Source of the DNA: Streptomyces sp. M41(2017)
GTDB lineage: Bacteria > Actinomycetota > Actinomycetes > Streptomycetales > Streptomycetaceae
Assembly (NCBI RefSeq): GCF_002078175.1
Contig: NZ_MWFK01000001.1
Coordinates: 558,001-622,000, forward strand
DNA length: 64,000 nt
Direction of reading: 5' to 3'
Positions 43,905 to 51,312 of this stretch are shown in pieces. The position numbers were made by a program, and so were the translations under genes. Under the pieces are notes generated by a model. It had not been told where the DNA came from and made no database searches. It saw only the letters and a list, made by a program, of their open reading frames with translations. Within the stretch, counting starts at the first letter, position 1. Every line of letters starts with the position of its first letter.

Positions 43905-46900
43905 TCACTTCACGCCCACCGCCCGGATGATCTCCTGGGTGACCGTGCCGCCCTGGTCGTCCTGCGCGAAGGCCCGCAGCGAGATGAAGCCGGCGCCGCG
44001 CGGGACGGCCAACAGGCCCTTCCAGGAGGCCTGGTGGCCGAGGAGCGGCACCTTCCTCCAGGTCTTCCCGTCGTCGTAGGACACCTCCAGCTTTCCGCCG
44101 CCGATGGTGCCGGTGTCCGGCGCGCCCTTCACGTACTCGGCGAAGAGGCCCACCGGGACGAGGCCGTGGCGGACGTCGCCCGTGAGGTCGGTGTCGACGT
44201 CGAAGCCGAGGTTGAGGAGCGGGAGGAAGGTGGAGCGGTCCTCGGGGGTGGCCGCCGAGCGGACGGTCCACTCGGTGTGCCCCTTGGTGGAGAGCTTCCA
44301 GCGCTCCGGGTCGAGGGCGGTGTCCGTGACGACCTTGTAGGTGTGCTCGTCGGCGGGCGCCTCCCACACGTAGGCGGCCGAGCTGGTGCCCCGGTCGACG
44401 AGGACGTCGTCCTGGTACACCGAGGTGGTCTGGGTCATCCCGGACTCCTCGCTCCACACGTCGCCGAAGCCGGTGTGGTCGGGCCCGGAGTCGCCCCAGC
44501 CGGGGGTGTTGAACTGGATCTGGTTGCCGTTGCGCTGCTGGCCCCAGCCGAGTCCGGTGCCGAGCCAGGGGTGCCAGACCGGCTTGAACCAGTCGAGGGT
44601 GTCGTGGGTGCCGCCCTTGTAGGGGACCAGGCCGCTGCGCTCCTCCAGCGTGCCCTCGCCGACGAACGCGGACTCCGTCCAGGTCTGGCCGGGGCCGGTG
44701 GAGACGTAGTCCGTGCGCTCGGCCGGGTAGTCGACGCGCTCCTGGAAGCCGATGCCGATCGGGAAGGGGGCGGCGATCGAGTAGCGGAACTCGCTGCCCG
44801 AGACCGGCTTCACCGCGTGGAACTTCGTGTCCAGCACGGCCAGTTCACGGCGACCGGGCTCGTAGGTCAGGCTCCGGTCCGGGACCGCGCCCCGGTAGCC
44901 CTGCGAGAGGTCGTACACGTAGGACGTGTTGCGGGTGCCGGTCATGTCGACCGTCCGGGCGGAGCGCAGCTTCGCCGCGTCCGCGGTGTTCACGGTGGCG
45001 ATCTGAAGGGACCGGTCGGTGTAGTCGTCCGTGCCGAACCAGGCGTTGAGGCGTCCCGCCGTGCCGTCCGTGACGAACAGGGCCTTGGCGCCCGCGTCCT
45101 CGGCCGCCTGGGCGAGCGCGGCCGGCTCGACGCCGTCGGTGAGCGTGGCGAGGACGGCCTTGCCGCGCACCCCGGTGAACGGTCCGTCACCGACGTCGAC
45201 GAGGGACAGCTTGCTGCGGCCCTCGATGAGGGTGCCGCCGGGCTGGGCGAGCGCGTCCCCGACGCCCTTCACCTCCAGGAGGGGCTTCCCGAGACGCCAC
45301 ACGGTCCGGTAGTCGAAGCTTCCCTCGGTGACCTTCGGGGTCGGCGCCGCGAAGACGCTGTCGTACATGACCGGCACCTGGACCGCGCCGAACAGGTCGG
45401 AGCCGCCCGCGTTGCGGTCGTACTCCATCAGCAGCTGCCGGGTCTCGGTGCGCCGGTCGACCTTGGCGGCGATCTCCCGCAACGTCCGTCCGTCGAGGGT
45501 GACCTCGCGGTCCCGGTCGAGGGTGATCTGGGGTGCGGCGAGGAAGCCGAGGCCGAGCGAGTCGGCGCCGTGGCTGCCGCGCACGTCGAGGAAGGACGTC
45601 AGGCCGTACGTGCCCGGCAGGAGCCGGAGCTTCACGGTGCCGGACTCCCCGACGGACGCCGGGTAGGGGTCGGTGCCCGCGGCGAACTGCTGCACCGCGA
45701 GGTCGGCTGCGGTCGGCCTGCCGTCCCGGTCCTTCACGTGGACGGTGAGTGTGTACCGCTCCTCCTCCTTGACCAGCCCGAACGCGGTGTGGGCGACCGG
45801 GGTGCCGTCCACCGAGGCGACGATCTGCCCGGACGTGTCGCCGACCGGCGCCTTCGCCGCGTCGCCGGTGACCGTGGTGGAGGCGGTGCCGTGCGCGGGC
45901 ACGGTGAGCGTGGTGTCGGCGAGGGTGGCGACACCCTCGCCGGCCCCCTCCGCGGCGAGCGTCAGCCGCACCGCCGCGTCGGAGGAGTTGGTGTACGTCA
46001 CGGTCTTCGTGACGGGCTTGTCGTCCTCGTAGGGCCAGCCGTGGAAGCCGAGGTCGGCGCTGCCGGTGGCGGTGATCTCCGCGCCGGTCGCGTCCGGGAC
46101 GCTGACCCGGCCCGCGCCCAGCTGGTAGACGGAGGCGTCGAGCCGCTTCGACGTCGACATCAGCCCGTCCTTGAGCTGCGCGCCGGTCCAGTCGGGATGC
46201 TTCTGCGCCAGCAGCGCGGCCACGCCCGCGACGTGCGGGGTCGCCATCGACGTACCGCTCATCGTCGTGTACGGGCCGCTGCCGTCGACGAGCGTCGAGC
46301 GGGCGGCGAGGATGTCGACGCCGGGCGCGGACAGGTCGGGCTTGAGGGCGTTGTCGCCGGAGCGCGGTCCGGCGCTGGTGAAGTAGGCGGCCTCGTCGGC
46401 GGAGTCGACGGCACCGATGGTCAGCGCGGAGTCGGCGGCGCCGGGCGAACCGATGGAGGAACGGGTGCCGGTGTTGCCCGCGGCGATGACGAAGAGGGCG
46501 CCGGTCTCCTTCGAGAGGCTGTCGACGGCCAGCGCCATCGGGTCGGTGCCGTCACTGGCCTCGGTGGAGCCGAGGCTCATCGAGATCACCTTGGCGTGCA
46601 CGTCGCGGGCGGCCCACTCCATGCCGGCGATGATCTGCGAGTCGCTGCCCGAGCCCTCGTCGCTGAGCACCTTGCCGACGGCGAGCGTGGCGTCGGGCGC
46701 GACGCCCTTCTCCTTGCCGTCCGAGGCGGCGCCGCTGCCGCCGACGGTGGAGGTGACGTGCGTGCCGTGCCCGTTGCGGTCGGCGACCTCCTGTCCGTCG
46801 ATGAAGCTCTTGGTCTGCGTGACGCGTCCTGCCAGGTCGGGGTGGCCGGTGTCGACACCGGTGTCGAGGACGGCGACGGTCACGCCCTTGCCGGTGAGAC

Positions 46901-47534
46901 CGGCCTCCCACGCCTCGGGCGTGCCGATCTGCGCGTTGCTCTCCGCCATGTCGGCCCTGACGCGGCCGTCGAGCCACACCTTGCCGATGCCGTCCTGGCG
47001 GGTCACCGCCTTCCAGAACGTCCGGCCCTTGTCCGAGTCGACGGCGGCACCGCGGATGCTGGGCAGTGCCCGGGTCCGCTCGGCCCCGGCCGGGATCGCG
47101 GCCCGTGCCTTGGCGTCGTAGGTGACGATCAGCGGCAGCTCGTGCGTCTTCTGGTCGGTGAGCCCCTGACGTATCAGCTCGCTCACGTCGAACAGCCGCC
47201 GGTCGAGGGTGCCCGCCCGCAGATACGGCAGCGCCTCGTCGGGTACGACGGTGACGGCCCCGTCGGCCACCTGGGTGCGCACCGCTCCGGTGGCACCCCG
47301 GGGCCGCACCACGGACACCGTCTTCTTGCCGCCGCCGACGTCGGTGACGGTCACCTTGTCGCCGGTCACGAGGGTGACGGTGTGCGCCGCGGACGCGGCC
47401 CGCTTCGACGCCGGGGTGCCGGTGTCGCCGGTTCCCGCGGCGTCGAGCGCGCCGGCCCGCCCCATGGGCAGCAGGGCGAGCACGAGCCCGGCCGACAGCA
47501 GCGCCGCCGGACGTCTCGCTGGTCCTCTGGTCAT
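43905..47534 (-). CDS. Large secreted S8 (subtilisin-like) serine protease
   Basis: 1209 residues with a signal peptide (ALLSAGLVLALLPMGRAGA) and a propeptide. The catalytic triad is visible: Asp224 in VLDTGVDTGHPD, His256 in NGHGTHV and Ser429 in GTSMATPH, with the oxyanion Asn in VIAAGNTG. Beyond the catalytic domain lie about 750 residues of beta-rich sequence, including a PA-like segment and a C-terminal Ig/FN-like region (SYDDGKTWRKVPLL, ISLRAFAQDDQGGTVTQEIIRAVG). It resembles the large extracellular subtilases of Streptomyces that degrade proteins or process secreted partners. It stands alone, flanked by strong hairpins on each side. Confidence 0.92.
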   Translation of the reverse strand: MTRGPARRPAALLSAGLVLALLPMGRAGALDAAGTGDTGTPASKRAASAAHTVTLVTGDKVTVTDVGGGKKTVSVVRPRGATGAVRTQVADGAVTVVPDEALPYLRAGTLDRRLFDVSELIRQGLTDQKTHELPLIVTYDAKARAAIPAGAERTRALPSIRGAAVDSDKGRTFWKAVTRQDGIGKVWLDGRVRADMAESNAQIGTPEAWEAGLTGKGVTVAVLDTGVDTGHPDLAGRVTQTKSFIDGQEVADRNGHGTHVTSTVGGSGAASDGKEKGVAPDATLAVGKVLSDEGSGSDSQIIAGMEWAARDVHAKVISMSLGSTEASDGTDPMALAVDSLSKETGALFVIAAGNTGTRSSIGSPGAADSALTIGAVDSADEAAYFTSAGPRSGDNALKPDLSAPGVDILAARSTLVDGSGPYTTMSGTSMATPHVAGVAALLAQKHPDWTGAQLKDGLMSTSKRLDASVYQLGAGRVSVPDATGAEITATGSADLGFHGWPYEDDKPVTKTVTYTNSSDAAVRLTLAAEGAGEGVATLADTTLTVPAHGTASTTVTGDAAKAPVGDTSGQIVASVDGTPVAHTAFGLVKEEERYTLTVHVKDRDGRPTAADLAVQQFAAGTDPYPASVGESGTVKLRLLPGTYGLTSFLDVRGSHGADSLGLGFLAAPQITLDRDREVTLDGRTLREIAAKVDRRTETRQLLMEYDRNAGGSDLFGAVQVPVMYDSVFAAPTPKVTEGSFDYRTVWRLGKPLLEVKGVGDALAQPGGTLIEGRSKLSLVDVGDGPFTGVRGKAVLATLTDGVEPAALAQAAEDAGAKALFVTDGTAGRLNAWFGTDDYTDRSLQIATVNTADAAKLRSARTVDMTGTRNTSYVYDLSQGYRGAVPDRSLTYEPGRRELAVLDTKFHAVKPVSGSEFRYSIAAPFPIGIGFQERVDYPAERTDYVSTGPGQTWTESAFVGEGTLEERSGLVPYKGGTHDTLDWFKPVWHPWLGTGLGWGQQRNGNQIQFNTPGWGDSGPDHTGFGDVWSEESGMTQTTSVYQDDVLVDRGTSSAAYVWEAPADEHTYKVVTDTALDPERWKLSTKGHTEWTVRSAATPEDRSTFLPLLNLGFDVDTDLTGDVRHGLVPVGLFAEYVKGAPDTGTIGGGKLEVSYDDGKTWRKVPLLGHQASWKGLLAVPRGAGFISLRAFAQDDQGGTVTQEIIRAVGVK

Positions 47535-48053
47535 TGGTGCCCTCTCTTCATCGCCGTACCGCGCCGGACGGGGGTGGTGCCCGGGGCTTGCGAAGAGTGT
47601 CGGGGGGCTTGTGTTGCGCGGGTGTTGACGGAACCTGGCGGGAAGGCGCCCTGGCGGCTTCCCGCCAGGTCACGGACGGGGACACGGCGGTAGGAGCGAC
47701 AGAAACCGGGACAGGTCCCGGCGGCCGCCGGACGGCCGGGGGCAGGGGTCACGAGGGCGGGCAATGCGCTGACGTGATGTCAGTCGGGCGTCCCGGTGAC
47801 CGGACCCGGGTGGCTGACCATCCGTCATCGGCCCGCGGCGGCCGGGGATACCGCCGGTCGGACGGGCGCGCCGGGAGCCCGGCGTGGGACACCGCGGCCG
47901 TGTGCGGGAGCGGGCGGCGGAAGACCACCCGTCCAGCGGCACCCCGCCCGGCCCCCCACAAAGGGCGGCGCCCGCCCCGCGCGCCGAGGATGCGAAGAGA
48001 GGACCGCCGCCCGGCGGAGCCCCACACGGTCTGCGCTCTCGGGAGGACCCGCC
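47535..48053. other. 519-bp divergent intergenic region
   Basis: No convincing gene. The open frames crossing it are Arg/Pro-rich and lack ribosome-binding sites. It holds a 13-bp inverted repeat (47633-47670) on the subtilase side and a GGGAGG ribosome-binding site for the MreB-like gene on the other. No promoter hexamers could be assigned with confidence. Confidence 0.5.
47633..47670. promoter_or_regulatory. 13-bp inverted repeat upstream of the subtilase gene
   Basis: ACCTGGCGGGAAG (47633-47645) and its exact reverse complement (47658-47670) are separated by 12 bp. It lies 99 bp upstream of the subtilase start. Its spacing fits either a dimeric-regulator operator or a leader hairpin; no gene end is nearby to need a terminator. 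Confidence 0.5.
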
Positions 48054-49091
48054 ATGACCGCCAGCCTGGAGCAGTTGCGCCGCTGCCATTTCGCCGTCGA
48101 CCTGGGCGCCGCGAGGACCCGTGTGTACGTGAAGGGCGCGGGCCTGGTCGTCGACCAGCCGAGCGTCGCGGCGATCAACACGAAGACGGGCGCGCTGATC
48201 GCGGTCGGTGAGTTCGCGGAGAAGATGACGGGCCGTACGCCCGACTACATCCGGGTCGTGCGTCCCGTCTCCGGCGGCACGGTGGTCGACATCGACATGG
48301 CGCAGCGGATGCTGCGTCACCTGCTCGGCGACAAGGTGCGCCGCGCGCTGCGCCGCAAGCCCCGGCTGCGGGCCGCCGCCTGCACCCCGCACGACGCGGA
48401 CCCGCTGGCGCAGCGCGCGGCGATCGAGACGCTGGTCGGCCTCGGGGCCCGGCGGGTCGAGCTGGTGGACACCCTGATCGCCGCCGCGGTCGGCTGCGGT
48501 CTGCCCGTGGAACGGCCCGAGGCCACCATGATCATGGTGTGCGGGGCCGCCGCCACCCAGCTCGCCGTCCTGTCGCTGGGCTCGATCGTGACGGCCGAAC
48601 GCATCCCGGTCGGTGGTGAGGCGGTCGACCACGCGATCGTCCAGCACCTGCGCCACCAGCACGAGTTGATGCTGCCGAGCCAGGCCGTACGGCCCCTGCA
48701 GATCGCGCTCTCCGGCAACGGGCTCACCCCGCACGGACCGGCCCTCACCGAGATCCACGGACGGGACGTCGCCACCGGCCTCGCCCGTTCCGTGCAGGTC
48801 GACACCGCCGCCGTGCGCAACGCGATCCAGACCCCGCTGACCGCGGTGCTGGACGGCATCGGCAAGGTGCTCCGCACCTGCCCGCCCGACCTGGTGGCCG
48901 ACCTCGCCGACCGCGGGATCATGATGGTCGGCGGCAGCGCGCTGCTGCCGGGCCTCGACCAGATGCTGCGGCAGGCGACGGGCATGCCGGTGCACATCGC
49001 GGAACGGCCCGACGTCTGTGCCGTCCAGGGGCTCGGCTACATGCTGGAGGGCAAGATCGAGCCGCTGATCCTGGACCCGCTGGCCGGCTGA
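48054..49091 (+). CDS. MreB/Mbl-like actin-family protein with altered nucleotide site
   Basis: 345 residues with full-length similarity to MreB: FAVDLGAARTRVYVKGAGLVV (phosphate-1 region), VVRPVSGGTVVDIDMAQRMLRHLL, GLPVERPEATMIMVCGAAATQLAVLSLG (phosphate-2 region) and MMVGGSALLPGLDQML (adenosine region). In canonical MreB the phosphate-2 motif is DIGGGTTE; here it is CGAAATQ, removing the Asp and Glu important for hydrolysis, and phosphate-1 reads GAART instead of GTANT. Streptomyces carry such divergent MreB/Mbl paralogues involved in spore-wall integrity. This one is probably nucleotide-hydrolysis deficient. The ATG follows GGGAGG. Confidence 0.85.
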   Translation: MTASLEQLRRCHFAVDLGAARTRVYVKGAGLVVDQPSVAAINTKTGALIAVGEFAEKMTGRTPDYIRVVRPVSGGTVVDIDMAQRMLRHLLGDKVRRALRRKPRLRAAACTPHDADPLAQRAAIETLVGLGARRVELVDTLIAAAVGCGLPVERPEATMIMVCGAAATQLAVLSLGSIVTAERIPVGGEAVDHAIVQHLRHQHELMLPSQAVRPLQIALSGNGLTPHGPALTEIHGRDVATGLARSVQVDTAAVRNAIQTPLTAVLDGIGKVLRTCPPDLVADLADRGIMMVGGSALLPGLDQMLRQATGMPVHIAERPDVCAVQGLGYMLEGKIEPLILDPLAG

Positions 49092-49114
49092 CTCCCGGCG
49101 CCCGGGGGTCTCGC

Positions 49115-50800
49115 ATGACCGGTCCCGCACACGTACCCGGCCGCGGGCCCGATCCCGTCCCCGGGCTCCCGCCCCTCCTCGAAGCGGTGCTGCGCGTCGG
49201 CACCGACCTCGAACTGCGCGCCACGCTCCAGCGGATCGTGGACGCGGCGGCGGAGCTGACCGGCGCCCGGTCCGCGGCCCTCGGCACGACGGACCCGGGC
49301 CGGGACGGCCTGGTCCGCATCCGCACGACGGTGCCCGACCGGCCTTCGCAGGCCGCCGGAGCAGCCGCCGAAGGCGACGGTGCAGGACACGGCGACAGCA
49401 CCGGCCCCGGCGACAGCCGCGGCGGGACCGGAACGGCCACCGGCGCGGCCGCCGAGGCCGAGGCGGGCGCCGGAACCGAGGCCGACGCCGACCCCCACCT
49501 CGCCCCCGACCTCTGTCTGGACGTCCCCATCCGTGTCGGCGACGAGGTGTTCGGGAACCTCTACCTCGCGGACAGGTCCGGCGGCCCCTTCACCCCGGAG
49601 GACGAGCAGGTGGTCCGGCTCCTCGCCACGCAGGCCGGGATCGCGATCGCCAACGCCCGGCTGTACGAGACGGCCCGGCAGCGGGAACGCTGGATCGAGG
49701 GCGCCGCCGCCGTCACCACGGCCCTGCTCACCGGAGAGAGCGCCGACGACGCGCTGCTGACGGTCGCCGAGCGGGCCCGGCTCCTCGCGGGTGCGACGGC
49801 CGGGGTGATCCTCCAGCCCACCCCGGAGGGCGGGATGGAGATCGTGGCCGCCTCCACGCACGAGGATCCGGACGGCATCGTCGGCACCACCATCGCGCCC
49901 GGCAGCCCGGTCCTCGAACAACTCCTCGGCGGGGAACCGGTGTTCATCGACGACTCGGCGACCGACCCGCGGATGACGACGCCGGTGCGCTCCCGGTTCG
50001 GGCCGAGCATGATGCTTCCCCTGGAGACCGAGGGCCGGCTCATCGGCACGCTGGCCCTGCCGCGGGCCCGGGGCGAGCGCCCGTACACCCGGGTCGAACG
50101 TCTGCTGGCCACCCAGTTCGCCTCGCAGGCCGCGCTCGCGCTCGTCCTCGCCGGTGCCCGGCACAGCCGCGAGCGTCTCGCGGTCTACGAGGACCGCGAC
50201 CGCATCGCCCGCGACCTGCACGACCTGGTCGTCCAACGCCTGTTCGCCACCGGCATGATGCTGGAGTCCACGCTGCGCCGGAGCCGGGCGGAGGGAACCG
50301 GCGGCCCGACGGACGCGGCGGGGGCCGGCGGCCCGGCGGACGCGGCGGGGGCGGGCAAGCCGGGGGACGGCGGGGGCGCCGAGGTGCGGGCGACGCTCGG
50401 CCACGCCGTCGACGAGCTGCAGTCCACCATCCAGGAGGTCCGCACCGCGATCTTCGCCCTCCAGCAGCCGCCCGCCGACGCGCCCACCACCTTCCGCGGC
50501 AAGGTGCTGCGCGAGACGGCGGGCGCGGGAGCCCTGCTCGGTTTCCAGCCGTCCGTCCGGTTCACCGGCCCCGTCGAGGACCGGATCCCGGAGTCCGTCG
50601 CCGGACACCTCGTCGCCGCCCTGCGCCGCGCCCTCGCCGTCGCCTCACGGCGCGCCGGGGTCTCCCGGATCGAGGTCGACGTCGACGCGACGGCCGCCCT
50701 GCCGGACGGCCGTCCCGCGGTACGGCTCACCGTCCGGGACGACTCCCCGGCGACCGGCGGCGGCCCGGACGCGCCGTTCACCTGGCAGTCACCGCTGTGA
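49115..50800 (+). CDS. GAF-domain histidine-kinase-like protein (DevS type) with degenerate ATPase
   Basis: 561 residues: two GAF domains (about 25-190 and 205-355), the first interrupted by a Gly/Ala/Glu-rich insertion, then a HisKA_3 dimerisation helix RDRIARDLHDLVVQRLFATGM with the phospho-acceptor-type His. The C-terminal HATPase region is damaged: the N-box, usually REALSNVARHA, reads RRALAVASRRA, the G1 box DDG is DDS, and the G2 glycine stretch is missing before the end (FTWQSPL). It follows the MreB-like gene by 23 bp. No response-regulator gene adjoins. It may sense a ligand through GAF but is unlikely to autophosphorylate by itself. Confidence 0.83.
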   Translation: MTGPAHVPGRGPDPVPGLPPLLEAVLRVGTDLELRATLQRIVDAAAELTGARSAALGTTDPGRDGLVRIRTTVPDRPSQAAGAAAEGDGAGHGDSTGPGDSRGGTGTATGAAAEAEAGAGTEADADPHLAPDLCLDVPIRVGDEVFGNLYLADRSGGPFTPEDEQVVRLLATQAGIAIANARLYETARQRERWIEGAAAVTTALLTGESADDALLTVAERARLLAGATAGVILQPTPEGGMEIVAASTHEDPDGIVGTTIAPGSPVLEQLLGGEPVFIDDSATDPRMTTPVRSRFGPSMMLPLETEGRLIGTLALPRARGERPYTRVERLLATQFASQAALALVLAGARHSRERLAVYEDRDRIARDLHDLVVQRLFATGMMLESTLRRSRAEGTGGPTDAAGAGGPADAAGAGKPGDGGGAEVRATLGHAVDELQSTIQEVRTAIFALQQPPADAPTTFRGKVLRETAGAGALLGFQPSVRFTGPVEDRIPESVAGHLVAALRRALAVASRRAGVSRIEVDVDATAALPDGRPAVRLTVRDDSPATGGGPDAPFTWQSPL

Positions 50801-50886
50801 CCGGTTTACACCTGCCGAACGGACGTTCCGTATTCACCTGGGCGGATGAACAGGCCCGACCCGGCCGGACTCCGCTATTCACCTGG
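50777..50886. repeat. Three TTCACCTGG direct repeats upstream of fxsA
   Basis: TTCACCTGG occurs at 50777-50785 (end of the kinase gene), 50833-50841 and 50878-50886; the last two extend to TATTCACCTGG and are 45 bp apart. A related ACACCTGCC lies between the first two. This could be a regulator-binding array for the fxs locus. Confidence 0.4.
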
Positions 50887-50950
50887 CCCTCATACCGCAG
50901 AATCCGCCGGGAATCCACCGATCCCCCAGGCCAATGTTGTTGATCTCCTG

Positions 50951-50956
50951 TAGGGT
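50951..50956 (+). promoter_or_regulatory. Candidate -10 box (TAGGGT) of fxsA
   Basis: TAGGGT matches TAGRRT and lies 50 bp upstream of the fxsA ATG. No clear -35 is seen at 17-19 bp, so an activator could be required. Confidence 0.3.
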
Positions 50957-51006
50957 CCGGCTGAGAAGGCCAAAAAACATGTAGCCTCAGAGTCGAAAGT
51001 CCTCAC

Positions 51007-51168
51007 ATGAACCCTTCGGTGACGCCGGCGCCGCAGCACTCGACCGCTCCTGAGTCCCTGCCCAGGCAGCACACTCCCCTGTCGGCCATCACCGCGTCCA
51101 CGGGACGCATGACCGACGTCCTCGAAAGGCGTCCGATCAAGCCGATCACCTTCGACTCGGCGCTGTAG
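51007..51168 (+). CDS. fxsA: FxSxx-COOH precursor peptide
   Basis: 53 residues. The N-terminal half is Pro/Ser/Thr/Gln-rich; then a helical leader-like stretch AITASTGRMTDVLERRPIKPI precedes the C-terminal FDSAL. Phe49-Asp50-Ser51 plus two final residues is the FxSxx-COOH signature that gives the family its name. In this class the radical SAM partner FxsB is reported to join Phe to the Ser beta-carbon, giving a three-residue cyclophane; this would put the ring at 49-51. The radical SAM gene follows 144 bp downstream. No signal peptide is present. The ribosome-binding site is weak (GAAAG). There is no adjacent transporter or obvious leader protease. Confidence 0.85.
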   Translation: MNPSVTPAPQHSTAPESLPRQHTPLSAITASTGRMTDVLERRPIKPITFDSAL

Positions 51169-51187
51169 GGGCCACCCCTCCCGCTCT

Positions 51188-51224
51188 GGGCGCATCCGGC
51201 GCGACCTCGCCGCCGGCTGCGCCC
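51188..51224 (+). terminator. Stem-loop between fxsA and fxsB
   Basis: GGGCGCA (51188-51194) pairs with TGCGCCC (51218-51224) and the inner CCGGCG with CGCCGG across one bulge. It starts 19 bp after the fxsA stop. It likely ends most fxsA transcripts, allowing excess precursor over enzyme. Confidence 0.6.
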
Positions 51225-51299
51225 ACGCTTGTGTCCGCGAGGCATCAACTGCCTTGACCGATCATGAAGTTGAGGGCACTCGACGGGGCGACCTGACGC

Positions 51300-51305
51300 T
51301 ACCCT
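51300..51305 (+). promoter_or_regulatory. Possible leaderless -10 box for fxsB
   Basis: TACCCT ends 7 nt before the fxsB GTG and no ribosome-binding site is present. The geometry equals the leaderless cases at 2268 and 62685. No clear -35. Confidence 0.28.
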
Positions 51306-51312
51306 TCACCGA

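Noticed and set aside
47535..48053. Minus-strand 92-codon frame in the divergent gap
   Set aside because: Arg/Pro-rich with no SD and no plausible domain; reads as GC-rich noise.
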